Assembly (NCBI GenBank): GCA_002436505.1
Contig: DJML01000114.1
Coordinates: 1 to 6,795, forward strand
Direction of reading: 5' to 3'
Length of the DNA stretch: 6,795 bases
Source of the DNA: Bacteroidetes bacterium UBA6491
GTDB taxonomy: Bacteria; Bacteroidota; Bacteroidia; NS11-12g; UBA9320
Shown piece by piece: positions 1-6,795 of this stretch. The notes under the pieces are model-generated. The model saw nothing but the letters and a program-made list of their open reading frames with translations. It made no database searches and was not told the origin of the DNA. A program made the translations under genes and the position numbers. Within the stretch, counting starts at the first letter, position 1. Each line of letters opens with the position of its first letter.

Positions 1-2236
1 TCATTCCGACATCTTTAGCGACTTCTTTGTTTTTTGATGAAGGAAGATCACCTAAGTATCGGGTGCAATGATTTTTTAGAACATCAACATCAAAATTTCC
101 TACAAAAACAAAGGTGAAGTCGCTGCCATATTTGAATCTTTCCTTATAGATCTTATATATCTGGTTATAATCGGTGTTGTTCCAATCTTTTTCTGTTGGT
201 ATTGTCGAACTTCTGGGGTGGTTGTTATAAAGCCATTTGGTACTCTCAACGCTATAATAGCTGGATGGATTTGACAGCATATTGTCGTAAAAACCACGCT
301 GTGAATTGACATACGCCATGAAGGCATCGTTGTCTTTTCTTTGCGCTGTAAAATGCTGGTGGATCATCTGAAACATGTGTTCCATGTCTTCCGGCACACA
401 ACTGCCTCTCATTCCTTCTGAAGTCTCGCTTATATATGGGTATAAAGACACTATCTTACCGCTGTATATCTTAGACAGGTCATCTTCGGAGTAATCTCCA
501 ATGCCGCAGTTCGAGATCATCCCCAATCCAAACCTTGTCTTCTGATATGTTTCATCGTCGTACAAAGATGTACCGCCATAACTAAAGGCAGACATTAGTA
601 CTTCGTCGTTCTTTAGTTCGGTTTTCTTGCAAATGACAGTGACGCCGTTCTTCAATGTCCATTGCTCCGCACCAACCTTTTCCAGCTTTTTTATCTCCTT
701 GATGGAAGAACCTTTTGGTGCTGAAGCCATTATCTGATCTGGAAGAGCCTTCTCATCGTAAGGCTTAAGATCCATCTCAAATTTACCGTCAATCACTGCA
801 ATAACTTCTTCTTCAGTGGGTAGAACCACACCTTCCTTCTCAGGGCCGGTAATTACAGCTACCTTGTTGTTGTCCGTTATCAGCTCATTTGCCAGTGCAT
901 TGACTTCCTGAAGAGAGATGCCTTCATGGATCTTGTTGAGGTAATTATATCTCCATTCAATGCTGGGCGCCGGTGCTTTTTTAAGGAAATGAGACATCAG
1001 CGGCCAGATCAGGTTTTGAGACTCCGTCTTATCCCGATCGGCATACTCAGACTTTGTTTCGGAAAGCAGATCCTTTATACCTCTGTCAAGTTCAGCTTGA
1101 GTGAAACCATATTTCTTAAGTCTTTCAGACTCATTCACCATGGTCTTTAGAGCTACTAAAGATTTGCCTTCAGAAGCAATGCCGAAAAACTGGTAAGCAT
1201 TTTTAGTTCTGGCCCACGAACTACCATAATAGCTGTAAGCAAAACTGTACGGCGCATCGGGTTTATTTGCAATTTCAGCAAGACGTGCATTAAGCATAAT
1301 TGAAAACAGCCAGTGGAGGACCCGCTCACGCAGGTCTGCTTCTGTTTCAATTACTTTATTTACCCCTTTTTGATTATAATTTAACTGTACCATGGTATAT
1401 GGTGCCTCAACGTCCGTTGCAACAGCTGCCCTGGATTCAATAAAATCCGGCACGTCATAAGTAATGCGTTCCCTTTTATTCTCAGGGCCTGTGATTTCCG
1501 AAAAATGATCTATGATCATCTTCTTAGTTTCTTCGACATCAATATCTCCGACAACAAATATTGCCATCAAATCGGGCCGGTACCAATCCCTGTAAAATGA
1601 TCTGGCCTGTTCATATTCGAAATTTTCAAGTACGTCCCTCTTGCCAATTGGAAGTCGCTCTGCATATCTAGATCCGGCCATCAATACAGGCAGATATTTT
1701 GCCATCATCCGTTTGCTGGCACCTTCACCCAGACGGTATTCTTCCATCACAACACCTCTCTCTTTGTCTATTTCCTCGCCTTCATAGCTTACGAGATGTG
1801 CCCAATCTTCCATGATCTGGAACCCTTTTTGGTAAATGGTATCAACATCTGTAGGAATAGAGATCATGTACACCGTTTCATCAAAGCTCGTATACGCGTT
1901 CAAATGTGCCCCGAACTTCACACCAACAGATTGCAGATAACTTACGAGTTCATTCTTTTCAAAATTTGCTGAACCGTTAAACGCCATATGCTCGCAAAAA
2001 TGCGCCAGCCCTTGTTGAGCATCGGTTTCCATGAGGGAGCCCGCATTAACAGCCAGCCTTATCTCGGCTTTCTTCTCCGGTTTTCTATTCTGAAGAATAT
2101 AGTAACGCATCCCATTGTCAAGGATCCCATACTCCACTTTTGGGTCAAGAGGAATGAGATTGTCCTGTGCTTTAACATTGGCCCCTGCGAGCAAGAAAAG
2201 CAATGCAAAAACGGAAGCGATGATCTTTCTGTACAT
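1..2236 (-). CDS. Secreted M16 family zinc metalloprotease, PqqL/pitrilysin-like (C-terminus cut by the window edge)
   Basis: Predicted periplasmic or envelope zinc endopeptidase that degrades peptides or small unfolded proteins. Translation from the ATG at 2236 gives 745 residues before the window edge. Residues 1-24 are a Sec signal peptide (MYRKII, hydrophobic core, cleavage near VKA|QD). The inverted zinc motif HxxEH is at residues 79-83 (HFCEH), with catalytic Glu82 and zinc ligands His79 and His83. The downstream acidic motif ERGVVMEE (159-166) matches the pitrilysin pattern, with Glu166 the likely third zinc ligand. The M16 N-domain spans about 35-180 and the M16_C domain about 195-390. 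A second repeat begins near 520 and has no HxxEH in the part visible, as expected for the inactive half. PqqL-type proteins have about 930 residues, so perhaps 190 are missing to the left. It lies 68 nt after the DUF4249 gene on the same strand, so cotranscription is plausible. The family call is secure; the substrate is unknown. Confidence 0.93.
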   Translation of the reverse strand, partial: MYRKIIASVFALLFLLAGANVKAQDNLIPLDPKVEYGILDNGMRYYILQNRKPEKKAEIRLAVNAGSLMETDAQQGLAHFCEHMAFNGSANFEKNELVSYLQSVGVKFGAHLNAYTSFDETVYMISIPTDVDTIYQKGFQIMEDWAHLVSYEGEEIDKERGVVMEEYRLGEGASKRMMAKYLPVLMAGSRYAERLPIGKRDVLENFEYEQARSFYRDWYRPDLMAIFVVGDIDVEETKKMIIDHFSEITGPENKRERITYDVPDFIESRAAVATDVEAPYTMVQLNYNQKGVNKVIETEADLRERVLHWLFSIMLNARLAEIANKPDAPYSFAYSYYGSSWARTKNAYQFFGIASEGKSLVALKTMVNESERLKKYGFTQAELDRGIKDLLSETKSEYADRDKTESQNLIWPLMSHFLKKAPAPSIEWRYNYLNKIHEGISLQEVNALANELITDNNKVAVITGPEKEGVVLPTEEEVIAVIDGKFEMDLKPYDEKALPDQIMASAPKGSSIKEIKKLEKVGAEQWTLKNGVTVICKKTELKNDEVLMSAFSYGGTSLYDDETYQKTRFGLGMISNCGIGDYSEDDLSKIYSGKIVSLYPYISETSEGMRGSCVPEDMEHMFQMIHQHFTAQRKDNDAFMAYVNSQRGFYDNMLSNPSSYYSVESTKWLYNNHPRSSTIPTEKDWNNTDYNQIYKIYKERFKYGSDFTFVFVGNFDVDVLKNHCTRYLGDLPSSKNKEVAKDVGM

Positions 2237-2304
2237 GTCTTCTTATTTGAGCGGGCCAAGTTAACAAAACTTATCCGTTCAACATAGGCCAATTAAGCAT
2301 TCAT

Positions 2305-3162
2305 CTATGGGATTCTGACAGATCGTGATTCTTTGTTCATAACCCCAAAATAACCAAATGCACCATTGGAAATATTTCCGATGGGATTAGATGGAGGAGC
2401 ATCAAATGGAGATCCTGCTTTATTCTGTTGAATTTGGGTTTCATTTAAAAAATCATACATCGATTTGTCAATGCAGTATTGCTCGACAGTAACCACATCG
2501 CCGGGATCAAAGCCAAACGGGAACGGACGTGGTGGGAAATCCGGATCTATATTGCCAATTTTATCCGCATCGTAATGAACATTAAAGAAGCTAAAATCCG
2601 CGAATTCATCCGTATCAAGAATATATCCAAACTCATCCTGAAGGGTGTCATTCTTATATATTTGCCACCAGTAATAGTCTCCTTTGGGTTGGATTTCTTT
2701 TGCAAGTTCAAACACATAATATCCTGGTTCTATAAAACCATTTTTTTCGGGGAAATAGAAGTAGAACAACGTGTCGATCGGCAGCTGCTCGCGGCAGTAT
2801 CCTGAAGACCGATATGTTTCTCCCCTTGATTTGACGGTAAGGGTGTATGTTCGTCCCGGAACACATCTGTTTGCGTTAGCTGAAACATATACTCCGCCAC
2901 CTCTGTGAGCTAAGGTGTCAACATTACCCGCATCGTCACTGATCGTTACAAATGCGTCGTCAACGACCGGAGGATCTACTTTTGCGAAATAGTCCTGAGT
3001 CATGGACAATTGGATCTCCCACGGCTCATAAGCAGTCGAAATATTCCCTTCTACTACAAGGACGGGCTCGACAGAGGTCAGATCCCAATCCACTACCTGC
3101 CGGCAAGCCGGCAAAACAATGATCAGTAACAGGGCAGTTATGATAGATCTTCTTTTATTCAT
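2305..3162 (-). CDS. DUF4249 domain-containing lipoprotein, partner of the TonB-dependent receptor
   Basis: Predicted surface or outer-membrane lipoprotein of 285 residues. The N-terminus MNKRRSIITALLL is basic then hydrophobic and ends in a lipobox LPAC with the acylated Cys at residue 20. The next part (about 25-45, ending LVVEGN) and the C-terminal segment (about 223-275, with VEQYC, SMYDFL, PPSNP and NISNGAFGYFG) are what I recognise as DUF4249 hallmarks. Other cysteines are at 100, 123 and 230. A Pro/Phe-rich stretch occupies about 206-222. An in-frame ATG 21 bases upstream (3183) would overlap the receptor gene and put seven extra residues before the basic signal start, so 3162 is preferred; it gives the order TAA-AA-ATG with the receptor's stop. 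DUF4249 genes are typically found next to TonB-dependent receptors in Bacteroidota. The biochemical role is not established; a substrate-binding accessory or lid role like SusD is inference. Confidence 0.92.
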   Translation of the reverse strand: MNKRRSIITALLLIIVLPACRQVVDWDLTSVEPVLVVEGNISTAYEPWEIQLSMTQDYFAKVDPPVVDDAFVTISDDAGNVDTLAHRGGGVYVSANANRCVPGRTYTLTVKSRGETYRSSGYCREQLPIDTLFYFYFPEKNGFIEPGYYVFELAKEIQPKGDYYWWQIYKNDTLQDEFGYILDTDEFADFSFFNVHYDADKIGNIDPDFPPRPFPFGFDPGDVVTVEQYCIDKSMYDFLNETQIQQNKAGSPFDAPPSNPIGNISNGAFGYFGVMNKESRSVRIP

Positions 3163-3164
3163 TT

Positions 3165-5546
3165 TTAAAAAGTAAAATTCCATGTTATCGCTGGTATTAT
3201 CTTAAATAGGGCAATCTGAACTGCCTGAGTCTGGTTGTCAACCACAATATCTTCCCCGGTTACCGGGTCTTCTTCCTTAACCTGTTCAAAATTTACGATG
3301 TACGGATTCTCCCGCGCATAGAAATTGTAAATGCTAAAGTTCCATGAACTTCGGAAATTCTTGCCTTCCTTCTTCTTATTGTTGAGGGTAAGACCGATGT
3401 CTGACCTGTGATAAGAAGGTATCCTGTCATTGTTCCTGTCGCCATAAATTGGTGTTATCTTTCCGTTGTACATATGACGGGCAACCGGGACAGTAAGTGG
3501 TCGGCCGGTGGCCAGCACAAAGGTACCGCTTAAGGTCAGGCGATCGTTAAAGTTATGCGTCATGACTATTGAAAGGCTGTGCCTTCTGTCATTGTTGTCA
3601 AAGTATGGTTCCCCGTTGTTTATTCCCTTGATCTGCCTTTTGGTCTTTGAAAGGGTGTAAGAAATAAATCCTGTCGTTTTCCCAGTCACCCTTTTAATGA
3701 AGAATTCAGAGCCGTAGGACCATGCTTTACCAAACAGAAGTTCACCGTCGAGTTGTTCATTAAAATACAGAGCGGCCCCATTCCTGTAATCCAGCTGGTT
3801 GTTCATCCATTTGTAATAGACCTCAACAGATGTTTCAAGTCCCAATTTTTCAAAATTCCTGAAATAGCCACCGGCGATCTGGTCAGCTCTTTGCGGTTTG
3901 ATATTTACCCCAGCAGAGATCCACTGGTCCACCGGTAATGTAGTTGCAGCGTTGGAAGCTTGCTGAATGTATTGAAAGGTTCTGTTGTAAGATGCTTTGA
4001 TAGCTGAAGATGAATTTAAATTATAGCTTAATGCCAGGCGTGGCTCAGGTCCAATGTATGTATTATAGACCTCACCAGACCTGTATTGAAATGTATCTGT
4101 TGGGGTTGGAACATTGTCTTCACTATATACATAGGCGAACTCACGCGCCTTTCCAATATTGTTAAAAACAGAAAGCCTTACACCGTATCGAACATTGAAT
4201 CTTTCGCTGAATTCGTACTTATGCTCAACATACAGCGCAGACTCAAGTGCATTTTTTGTAGGTAATATTAGTTCCGCGCCACCAACAGTTGCCTGAGTTT
4301 CAGCGTTCAGTGCCTCAAATCTGCCTGGTTCAAAATTGAATAAAGTAAATTGCCCTCCAAAACCCAATCGACTCTTAGGACTGAAATAGTAGGACATATC
4401 CTCCTTGGCTGACCAGTTAGAAATGCCCTGGTAGCTGCCAAAGTTCGCATTCTCTGCAAACTTGAATTCTATTCCATAATTAAAATCAGAATAGATCAAA
4501 GACAAATTGGAAAAGAACTTCTGACTAAAAAGGTGGTTCCAACGAAGTGTCGCAGTCGAGTTGCCCCAGTTGAGACTAAATAATTCAGAAAAACCAAATA
4601 CATCCCTTCCAAAGTACCCGCTCAGATAGATGCGGTTCTTGTCATCAAGGTCGTAATTCGCTTTCAGGTTAAGGTCATAGAAATACAATCTGCTTGATTT
4701 AATGTCTTCATTCTTTGAAAGTGGCCTGAAAAGATCAATATATGACCTTCTTCCCGCGACCATAAATGATGATCTATCTTTGACAATTGGTCCTTCCAGA
4801 GTTAACCTGCTTGAGATGGTGCCCAATCCTCCGGTTCCTGAGAATCGTTTGTTGTTTCCGTCCTTCATCCGGATATCAATTAAAGACGAAAGCCGACCTC
4901 CGTATTTAGCCGGGATACCTCCCTTATATACCTCAAGGTCTTTTATTGCGTCTCCATTGAATACAGAGAAGAATCCGAGAAGGTGTGCAGCGTTATACAC
5001 CGTGGCTTCATCAAGCAGTATCAGGTTTTGATCCTGCCCTCCTCCTCTGACACTTATTCCTGAATTACCCTCTCCAAGAGATTGAATCCCGGGAAGGAAT
5101 GTAATTGTCTTTAATACATCCACTTCACCAAATACAACAGGTATGTCCTTAATTGTTTTAATGTCCAGGGAGACAACGCTGATCTCCTTATTCTCAACCT
5201 TTTCAATTTTTGATTTTGCCGTAACAACAGCTTCATCAAGTGTTTCAACATCCTGATCGAGGGAAATGTTAAGTACAGTATTCTTTTCCAGCGTCACCTC
5301 TTTGATCAGGTCTTTGTATCCGGTAAATTGAAATATAAGTGTATAGGTTCCTTCTGCAATTGTAAGCGAATAGAATCCGTATTCGTTAGTAACTGTTCCT
5401 AATCCGGCATTTTTTACAATGACTGTGGTTCCGATAATGTCTTCTCCATTCCGGCTGTCTGTCACCTGTCCGCTGACTGTAAACTTCTGTGCTGAAGTAA
5501 CGGCTGAAATGCTAAACATTAAAAAGAATAAAATTATCTTGTTCAT
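3165..5546 (-). CDS. TonB-dependent outer-membrane receptor with N-terminal carboxypeptidase-regulatory-like domain
   Basis: Outer-membrane active transporter of 793 residues, energised by TonB-ExbB-ExbD. Residues 1-19 are a signal peptide (MNKIILFFLM..., cleavage near SA|Q). Residues about 22-98 form a CarboxypepD_reg-like (DUF4480 type) beta-sandwich (VSGQVTD, TNEYGFYSL). A DEAVVTA segment at 104-110 may serve as the TonB box. The plug domain covers about 120-230, with LPGIQSLGEGNSGISVRGGG, the LLDEATVYN segment and the closing YGGRLSSLIDIRMKDG. The rest is a beta barrel of alternating aromatic strands ending in a C-terminal Phe (ITWNFTF), the usual outer-membrane assembly signal. It is much shorter than typical SusC/RagA proteins (about 1000 residues), and the partner gene is DUF4249 rather than SusD, so a polysaccharide-utilisation call is not supported. 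The start is well placed directly before the signal peptide. The substrate cannot be read from the sequence. Confidence 0.95.
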   Translation of the reverse strand: MNKIILFFLMFSISAVTSAQKFTVSGQVTDSRNGEDIIGTTVIVKNAGLGTVTNEYGFYSLTIAEGTYTLIFQFTGYKDLIKEVTLEKNTVLNISLDQDVETLDEAVVTAKSKIEKVENKEISVVSLDIKTIKDIPVVFGEVDVLKTITFLPGIQSLGEGNSGISVRGGGQDQNLILLDEATVYNAAHLLGFFSVFNGDAIKDLEVYKGGIPAKYGGRLSSLIDIRMKDGNNKRFSGTGGLGTISSRLTLEGPIVKDRSSFMVAGRRSYIDLFRPLSKNEDIKSSRLYFYDLNLKANYDLDDKNRIYLSGYFGRDVFGFSELFSLNWGNSTATLRWNHLFSQKFFSNLSLIYSDFNYGIEFKFAENANFGSYQGISNWSAKEDMSYYFSPKSRLGFGGQFTLFNFEPGRFEALNAETQATVGGAELILPTKNALESALYVEHKYEFSERFNVRYGVRLSVFNNIGKAREFAYVYSEDNVPTPTDTFQYRSGEVYNTYIGPEPRLALSYNLNSSSAIKASYNRTFQYIQQASNAATTLPVDQWISAGVNIKPQRADQIAGGYFRNFEKLGLETSVEVYYKWMNNQLDYRNGAALYFNEQLDGELLFGKAWSYGSEFFIKRVTGKTTGFISYTLSKTKRQIKGINNGEPYFDNNDRRHSLSIVMTHNFNDRLTLSGTFVLATGRPLTVPVARHMYNGKITPIYGDRNNDRIPSYHRSDIGLTLNNKKKEGKNFRSSWNFSIYNFYARENPYIVNFEQVKEEDPVTGEDIVVDNQTQAVQIALFKIIPAITWNFTF

Positions 5547-5563
5547 TTGTTCGTTTGAATGGG

Positions 5564-5571
5564 CAAAATTA
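5564..5571 (-). promoter_or_regulatory. Candidate Bacteroidota -7 promoter element for the receptor operon
   Basis: Read on the minus strand, TAATTTTG matches the Bacteroidota sigma-A -7 consensus TAnnTTTG exactly, followed by C. It ends 17 nt before the receptor's ATG, which implies a short leader of roughly 10 nt. A good -33 TTTG is not seen at the usual spacing; only a weak TTAA lies about 22 nt upstream. It is the best promoter candidate in the divergent gap and would drive the receptor, the lipoprotein and possibly the M16 protease. Confidence 0.4.
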
Positions 5572-5651
5572 ATACGACATACACTGTAACCTCTTAACTT
5601 TAGTTAATGTTTACATTAAATCAGATAAAACATACGAAATTCGCATTTCAA

Positions 5652-6350
5652 ATGAGCCTAAAGATTAGTCCAAAGCATATTATCCCCAATGCCCTGACCT
5701 TCGCAAATGTTATTTGCGGATTTTTTAGCCTTGTTTATTCTGCCGAAGGAGATCTGTTATGGGCCGGATTGTTCATAGCCCTTGGATCTGTGGTCGATTT
5801 TATGGATGGACTAAGTGCACGTTTGCTGAAAGCTTCAACCGAATTTGGCAAGCAACTGGATTCACTCTCGGACATGGTCACCTTTGGATTGGCACCTTCA
5901 TTCCTTTTCTATCAGTTCATTGTTAATACAAATCCCAGCTGGTTAAAAGTGATGTCTGTTTTCATTGCTATTGGAGCAGCTTCCAGACTTGCAAAATTCA
6001 ATATAGATCCCAGACAAAAGAAAGGATTCGTTGGTTTGCCTACGCCGGCAGTTGGCTTGTTAATAGCCTCAATACCATTTATTTACGAATTTGAAGGGTT
6101 AGAATTAGGGTTATTGCTACAGCATCCGGTTTTTCAGTTTATGCTCCCTGTTATCTCGTGCATATTGATGATCTCGGGATTCCGTTTATTTTCACTGAAA
6201 TTTGAACGTTTTAGCCTTCAGGGAAATAAAATTAGGTATGCCTTTTTAATTCTCAGCGCTGGTTTTATTGCGGTATTTCATTTTACCGGAATACCAATGA
6301 TCATTTTAGCTTACTTAATTTTGTCGCTTATACATAACTTTGCGCAATGA
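5652..6350 (+). CDS. pssA: CDP-diacylglycerol--serine O-phosphatidyltransferase (phosphatidylserine synthase)
   Basis: Integral inner-membrane enzyme that makes phosphatidylserine from CDP-diacylglycerol and L-serine, the first committed step to phosphatidylethanolamine. From the ATG at 5652 it has 232 residues. The CDP-alcohol phosphotransferase signature is complete: Asp49, Asp52-Gly53, Ala56-Arg57, Gly66, Asp70 and Asp74 (D-x2-DG-x2-AR-x8-G-x3-D-x3-D). The PssA-specific motifs ASRLAKFN (110-117) and GFVGLPTPA (125-133) favour serine over glycerol-3-phosphate or inositol as acceptor. Six to eight hydrophobic segments are visible, the first at about 12-30. An in-frame ATG at 5607 would add 15 residues (MFTLNQIKHTKFAFQ). 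I prefer 5652 because family members usually begin only about ten residues before the I-PN-x-LT segment. Neither start has a Shine-Dalgarno sequence. The gene diverges from the receptor and its stop overlaps the purS start. Confidence 0.93.
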   Translation: MSLKISPKHIIPNALTFANVICGFFSLVYSAEGDLLWAGLFIALGSVVDFMDGLSARLLKASTEFGKQLDSLSDMVTFGLAPSFLFYQFIVNTNPSWLKVMSVFIAIGAASRLAKFNIDPRQKKGFVGLPTPAVGLLIASIPFIYEFEGLELGLLLQHPVFQFMLPVISCILMISGFRLFSLKFERFSLQGNKIRYAFLILSAGFIAVFHFTGIPMIILAYLILSLIHNFAQ

Positions 6351-6601
6351 AATTTAGGTCGGAGATCAACATAATGCCTCATAAGGCGCTTTTAGACCCT
6401 CAGGGTAAAGCAGTAGCAAACAGCATGGCCAATATTGGTCTATCTGAAGTAACTGATGTAAGAATCGGAAAACACATCACATTGCATGTAAATGCCTCCT
6501 CAGAAGAAGAAGCAAAACAAAAGACGGAAGATGCCTGTAAAAAGCTTCTTGTTAATGCCGTAATGGAGTACTACGAATACGCCATTCATCAGGAGAATTA
6601 A
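6347..6601 (+). CDS. purS: Phosphoribosylformylglycinamidine synthase subunit PurS
   Basis: Small subunit of the three-part FGAM synthase (PurS-PurQ-PurL), which converts FGAR, ATP and glutamine to FGAM in de novo purine synthesis; PurS bridges PurL and the glutaminase PurQ in the cytosol. The 84-residue length is right for the family. Conserved features are the N-terminal strand MKFRSEINIMP, LDPQGKAV (16-23), the VRIGK strand (38-42), the acidic SSEEEAKQKTEDACKKLL helix (51-68) and the C-terminal YYEYAI strand. Its ATG overlaps the pssA TGA as ATGA, so translational coupling is likely. purQ and purL are not adjacent on the downstream side, where a convergent gene begins after 2 nt, so they must lie elsewhere. 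Confidence 0.93.
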   Translation: MKFRSEINIMPHKALLDPQGKAVANSMANIGLSEVTDVRIGKHITLHVNASSEEEAKQKTEDACKKLLVNAVMEYYEYAIHQEN

Positions 6602-6603
6602 GG

Positions 6604-6795
6604 TCAGCCTATATTTATTTCAGTGCTGTCTCCAAGGTTCAGGCTTAGAGAAGCTCCTTTAAGATATGCATCATTTCCCATCACCGTGTCCGCAACATTT
6701 GCATTGTCTATCTCAGACTGAGAGCCGATGATCGTGTTTTTAATTATCGAGTAAACTATTTTAGTATCGTCACCAATGGAAACATTCGGGCCAAT
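6604..6795 (-). CDS. C-terminal end of a sugar-phosphate nucleotidyltransferase-like protein with left-handed beta-helix (N-terminus outside the window)
   Basis: Only the last 63 residues are present, read on the minus strand from the right edge to a TGA at 6604-6606. They show hexapeptide-type repeats: IGPNVSIGDDTKI, then SIIKNTIIGSQSEI, then an irregular NANVADTVMGNDAYL stretch, ending LNLGDSTEINIG. This pattern is typical of the C-terminal beta-helix of glucose-1-phosphate thymidylyltransferase/mannose-1-phosphate guanylyltransferase-like nucleotidyltransferases in Bacteroidota. Because the catalytic N-terminal domain is not in the window, a hexapeptide acyltransferase remains possible and the activated sugar cannot be named. 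The gene converges on purS with 2 nt between the stop codons. Confidence 0.7.
   Translation of the reverse strand: MGPNVSIGDDTKIVYSIIKNTIIGSQSEIDNANVADTVMGNDAYLKGASLSLNLGDSTEINIG

Noticed and set aside
926..1350. Short open frames on both strands inside the M16 gene.
   Set aside because: They lie in other frames of a continuous, well-conserved protease reading frame and resemble no family.
2259..2273. Small inverted repeat AAGTT-AACAA-AACTT in the gap before the protease gene, as a possible terminator.
   Set aside because: The stem is only five A/T-rich pairs and there is no T-run; too weak to support.
1988..2292. Two roughly 77-99 residue open frames spanning the start of the M16 gene and the gap.
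   Set aside because: They overlap the signal peptide and HxxEH-coding region in other frames and show no protein-like features.
2237..2304. A possible promoter for the M16 protease: minus-strand TAAGTTTTG at 2265-2273.
   Set aside because: The spacing inside the motif is one base longer than TAnnTTTG and no convincing -33 TTTG lies at the right distance, so it is not listed as a feature.
2479..2805. A 108-residue plus-strand open frame within the DUF4249 gene.
   Set aside because: It is antisense to a recognisable lipoprotein and its composition looks like a complement-strand shadow.
4702..5031. A 109-residue plus-strand open frame opposite the receptor's plug domain.
   Set aside because: The opposite strand encodes conserved plug motifs; no independent evidence for this frame.
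3165..5546. Calling the receptor SusC/RagA and the lipoprotein SusD.
   Set aside because: The receptor is too short for SusC, and the partner matches DUF4249, not the helical TPR-type SusD fold.

Overview
The window looks like chromosomal DNA from a member of the Bacteroidota, perhaps of the Cytophagales/Flavobacteriales type. The evidence is a TonB-dependent receptor with an N-terminal carboxypeptidase-regulatory-like domain followed by a DUF4249 lipoprotein, the absence of Shine-Dalgarno sequences before the genes, A/T-rich leaders, and a Bacteroidota-type -7 promoter element (TAnnTTTG). The base composition is moderately AT-rich and the genes look like resident genes. I see no transposase, integrase, CRISPR array, tRNA, rRNA or phage gene.

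Layout. Minus strand, read right to left from 5546 to 1: a 793-residue outer-membrane TonB-dependent receptor, then a 285-residue DUF4249 lipoprotein starting 2 nt after the receptor's stop, then after 68 nt a secreted M16 (pitrilysin/PqqL-like) zinc protease that runs off the left edge. Plus strand, diverging from the receptor across about 105 bp: phosphatidylserine synthase (pssA), then purS, coupled by an ATGA stop/start overlap. Minus strand at the right edge: the last 63 residues of a sugar-phosphate nucleotidyltransferase-like protein with hexapeptide repeats, whose stop lies 2 nt from the purS stop.

How the genes may work together. The receptor and the DUF4249 lipoprotein are very probably one cell-surface uptake unit. 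The same-strand M16 protease with a signal peptide suggests, by inference, a route in which a peptide or small protein is imported and cut in the periplasm, comparable in logic to the enterobacterial FusA/FusC and YddB/PqqL receptor-protease pairs. The pssA-purS pair joins phospholipid synthesis with de novo purine synthesis and is probably a housekeeping operon.

Coding density is very high. No gene-free stretch exceeds about 105 bases; the gaps are 2237-2304, 3163-3164, 5547-5651 and 6602-6603. Nothing here is clearly a wholly new system. The receptor-lipoprotein-protease cluster is the part most worth following up.
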